Positions 63,903 through 64,000 of a DNA stretch of 64,000 nucleotides are shown here, piece by piece (within the stretch, counting starts at the first letter, position 1; each line of letters begins with the position of its first letter). This DNA comes from CALISC01 sp963542545 (GTDB lineage Bacteria; Bacillota_I; Bacilli_A; Acholeplasmatales; Acholeplasmataceae): the NCBI GenBank assembly GCA_963542545.1, contig CAUTWO010000002.1, forward strand, positions 103,133-167,132, given 5' to 3'. The notes below the pieces were generated by a model. It was not told the DNA's origin, made no database searches, and saw only the letters and a list, made by a program, of their open reading frames with translations. Made by a program: the position numbers and the translations under genes.

Positions 63903-64000
63903 TTAATAAAATAGCCTTGCAAGAGCATTTTCACAGTTTTGATTTCCTAAAACTTCAATAAATCCTTATTTTGCTTTATCATAAAGAACTTTTGGAAGTA
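63903..64000 (-). pseudogene. Possible gene remnant at the right edge
   Basis: On the minus strand one frame reads LPKVLYDKAK, a TAA, then GFIEVLGNQNCENALARLFY and another TAA. Both halves look protein-like and lie in the same frame, so this may be the decayed or normally ended 3' part of a gene entering from the right. I do not recognise it; the visible part is too short to judge. Confidence 0.25.

Noticed and set aside
1..64000. DGR template repeat, reverse transcriptase or CRISPR array in the window
   Set aside because: No gene has reverse-transcriptase motifs, no second A-rich version of the tip sequence was seen in intergenic DNA, and no regularly spaced short repeats were found by eye.
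1..64000. tRNA or rRNA genes and insertion sequences
   Set aside because: No cloverleaf-like segment, rRNA core sequence or transposase was recognised; gaps between genes are short.

Overview
The window is an AT-rich bacterial chromosome segment of Bacillota/Mycoplasmatota type. Evidence for the lineage is the recJ-less apt-rel-dtd-hisS-aspS cluster, hrcA-grpE-dnaK-dnaJ under a CIRCE operator, Spx, a parE-parC pair, an MgtE pair and RecD2. UGA is a true stop here: several ATGA or TTGA overlaps use it (ung/xer, rsmH/nadD, thiolase/fabG, the chromate-transporter pair). The organism therefore reads the standard bacterial code and is not a Mycoplasma/Spiroplasma-type UGA=Trp species. No peptidoglycan gene is seen, and rsmH is not followed by ftsL or pbp genes. 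I infer, without proof, an uncultured anaerobe near Acholeplasmatales, Izemoplasmatales or RF39.

Layout. 1-5637 holds three unrecognised surface or membrane-anchored proteins (the first cut by the window edge). 5708-7939 holds spx facing a chromate-transporter pair and a CYTH protein. 8086-11184 holds gapA, then ung-xer-dut. 11239-19339 is a long operon-like run: apt, rel, dtd, hisS, aspS, a dCMP deaminase, and a signal peptidase II fused to a HAD phosphatase. 19394-24587 holds two tandem surface proteins, the second broken by one frameshift. 24732-27517 holds two tandem mgtE genes. 27632-34646 holds rpsO, then rsmH, a nadD-nadE fusion, mnmA, recD2 and gpx.

At about 34.7 kb the coding strand switches: almost everything from there to the right edge reads leftward. 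This half holds small membrane proteins and a decayed paralogue, a DJ-1/mtnN/membrane-protein operon, ppdK, a six-gene acyl-CoA operon (MaoC hydratase, acyl-CoA dehydrogenase, EtfB, EtfA, thiolase, FabG-like reductase), a Fic-like HTH protein, a TGS-nucleoside kinase, parC-parE, radC, the dnaK operon and a third, very large surface protein (59693-63790).

The most unusual signal is the family of three surface proteins (19394, 21391 and 59693). Each has an N-terminal membrane anchor, internal Listeria-Bacteroides/MucBP-like repeats, and a DUF6273-like (formylglycine-enzyme/C-lectin-like) tip. The last ~50 residues keep a fixed scaffold (W.LGT...S.P.A ... VLGVVVC) while the residues between differ almost completely. 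They are encoded largely by NNY codons, in locally GC-raised DNA in two of the three. This resembles variable regions of diversity-generating retroelements. No reverse transcriptase or template repeat is visible here, so it remains a hypothesis. Other notable items are the lspA-HAD and nadD-nadE fusions, the apparently R-stereospecific crotonyl/butyryl-CoA route, and a CIRCE-like repeat in front of gapA.
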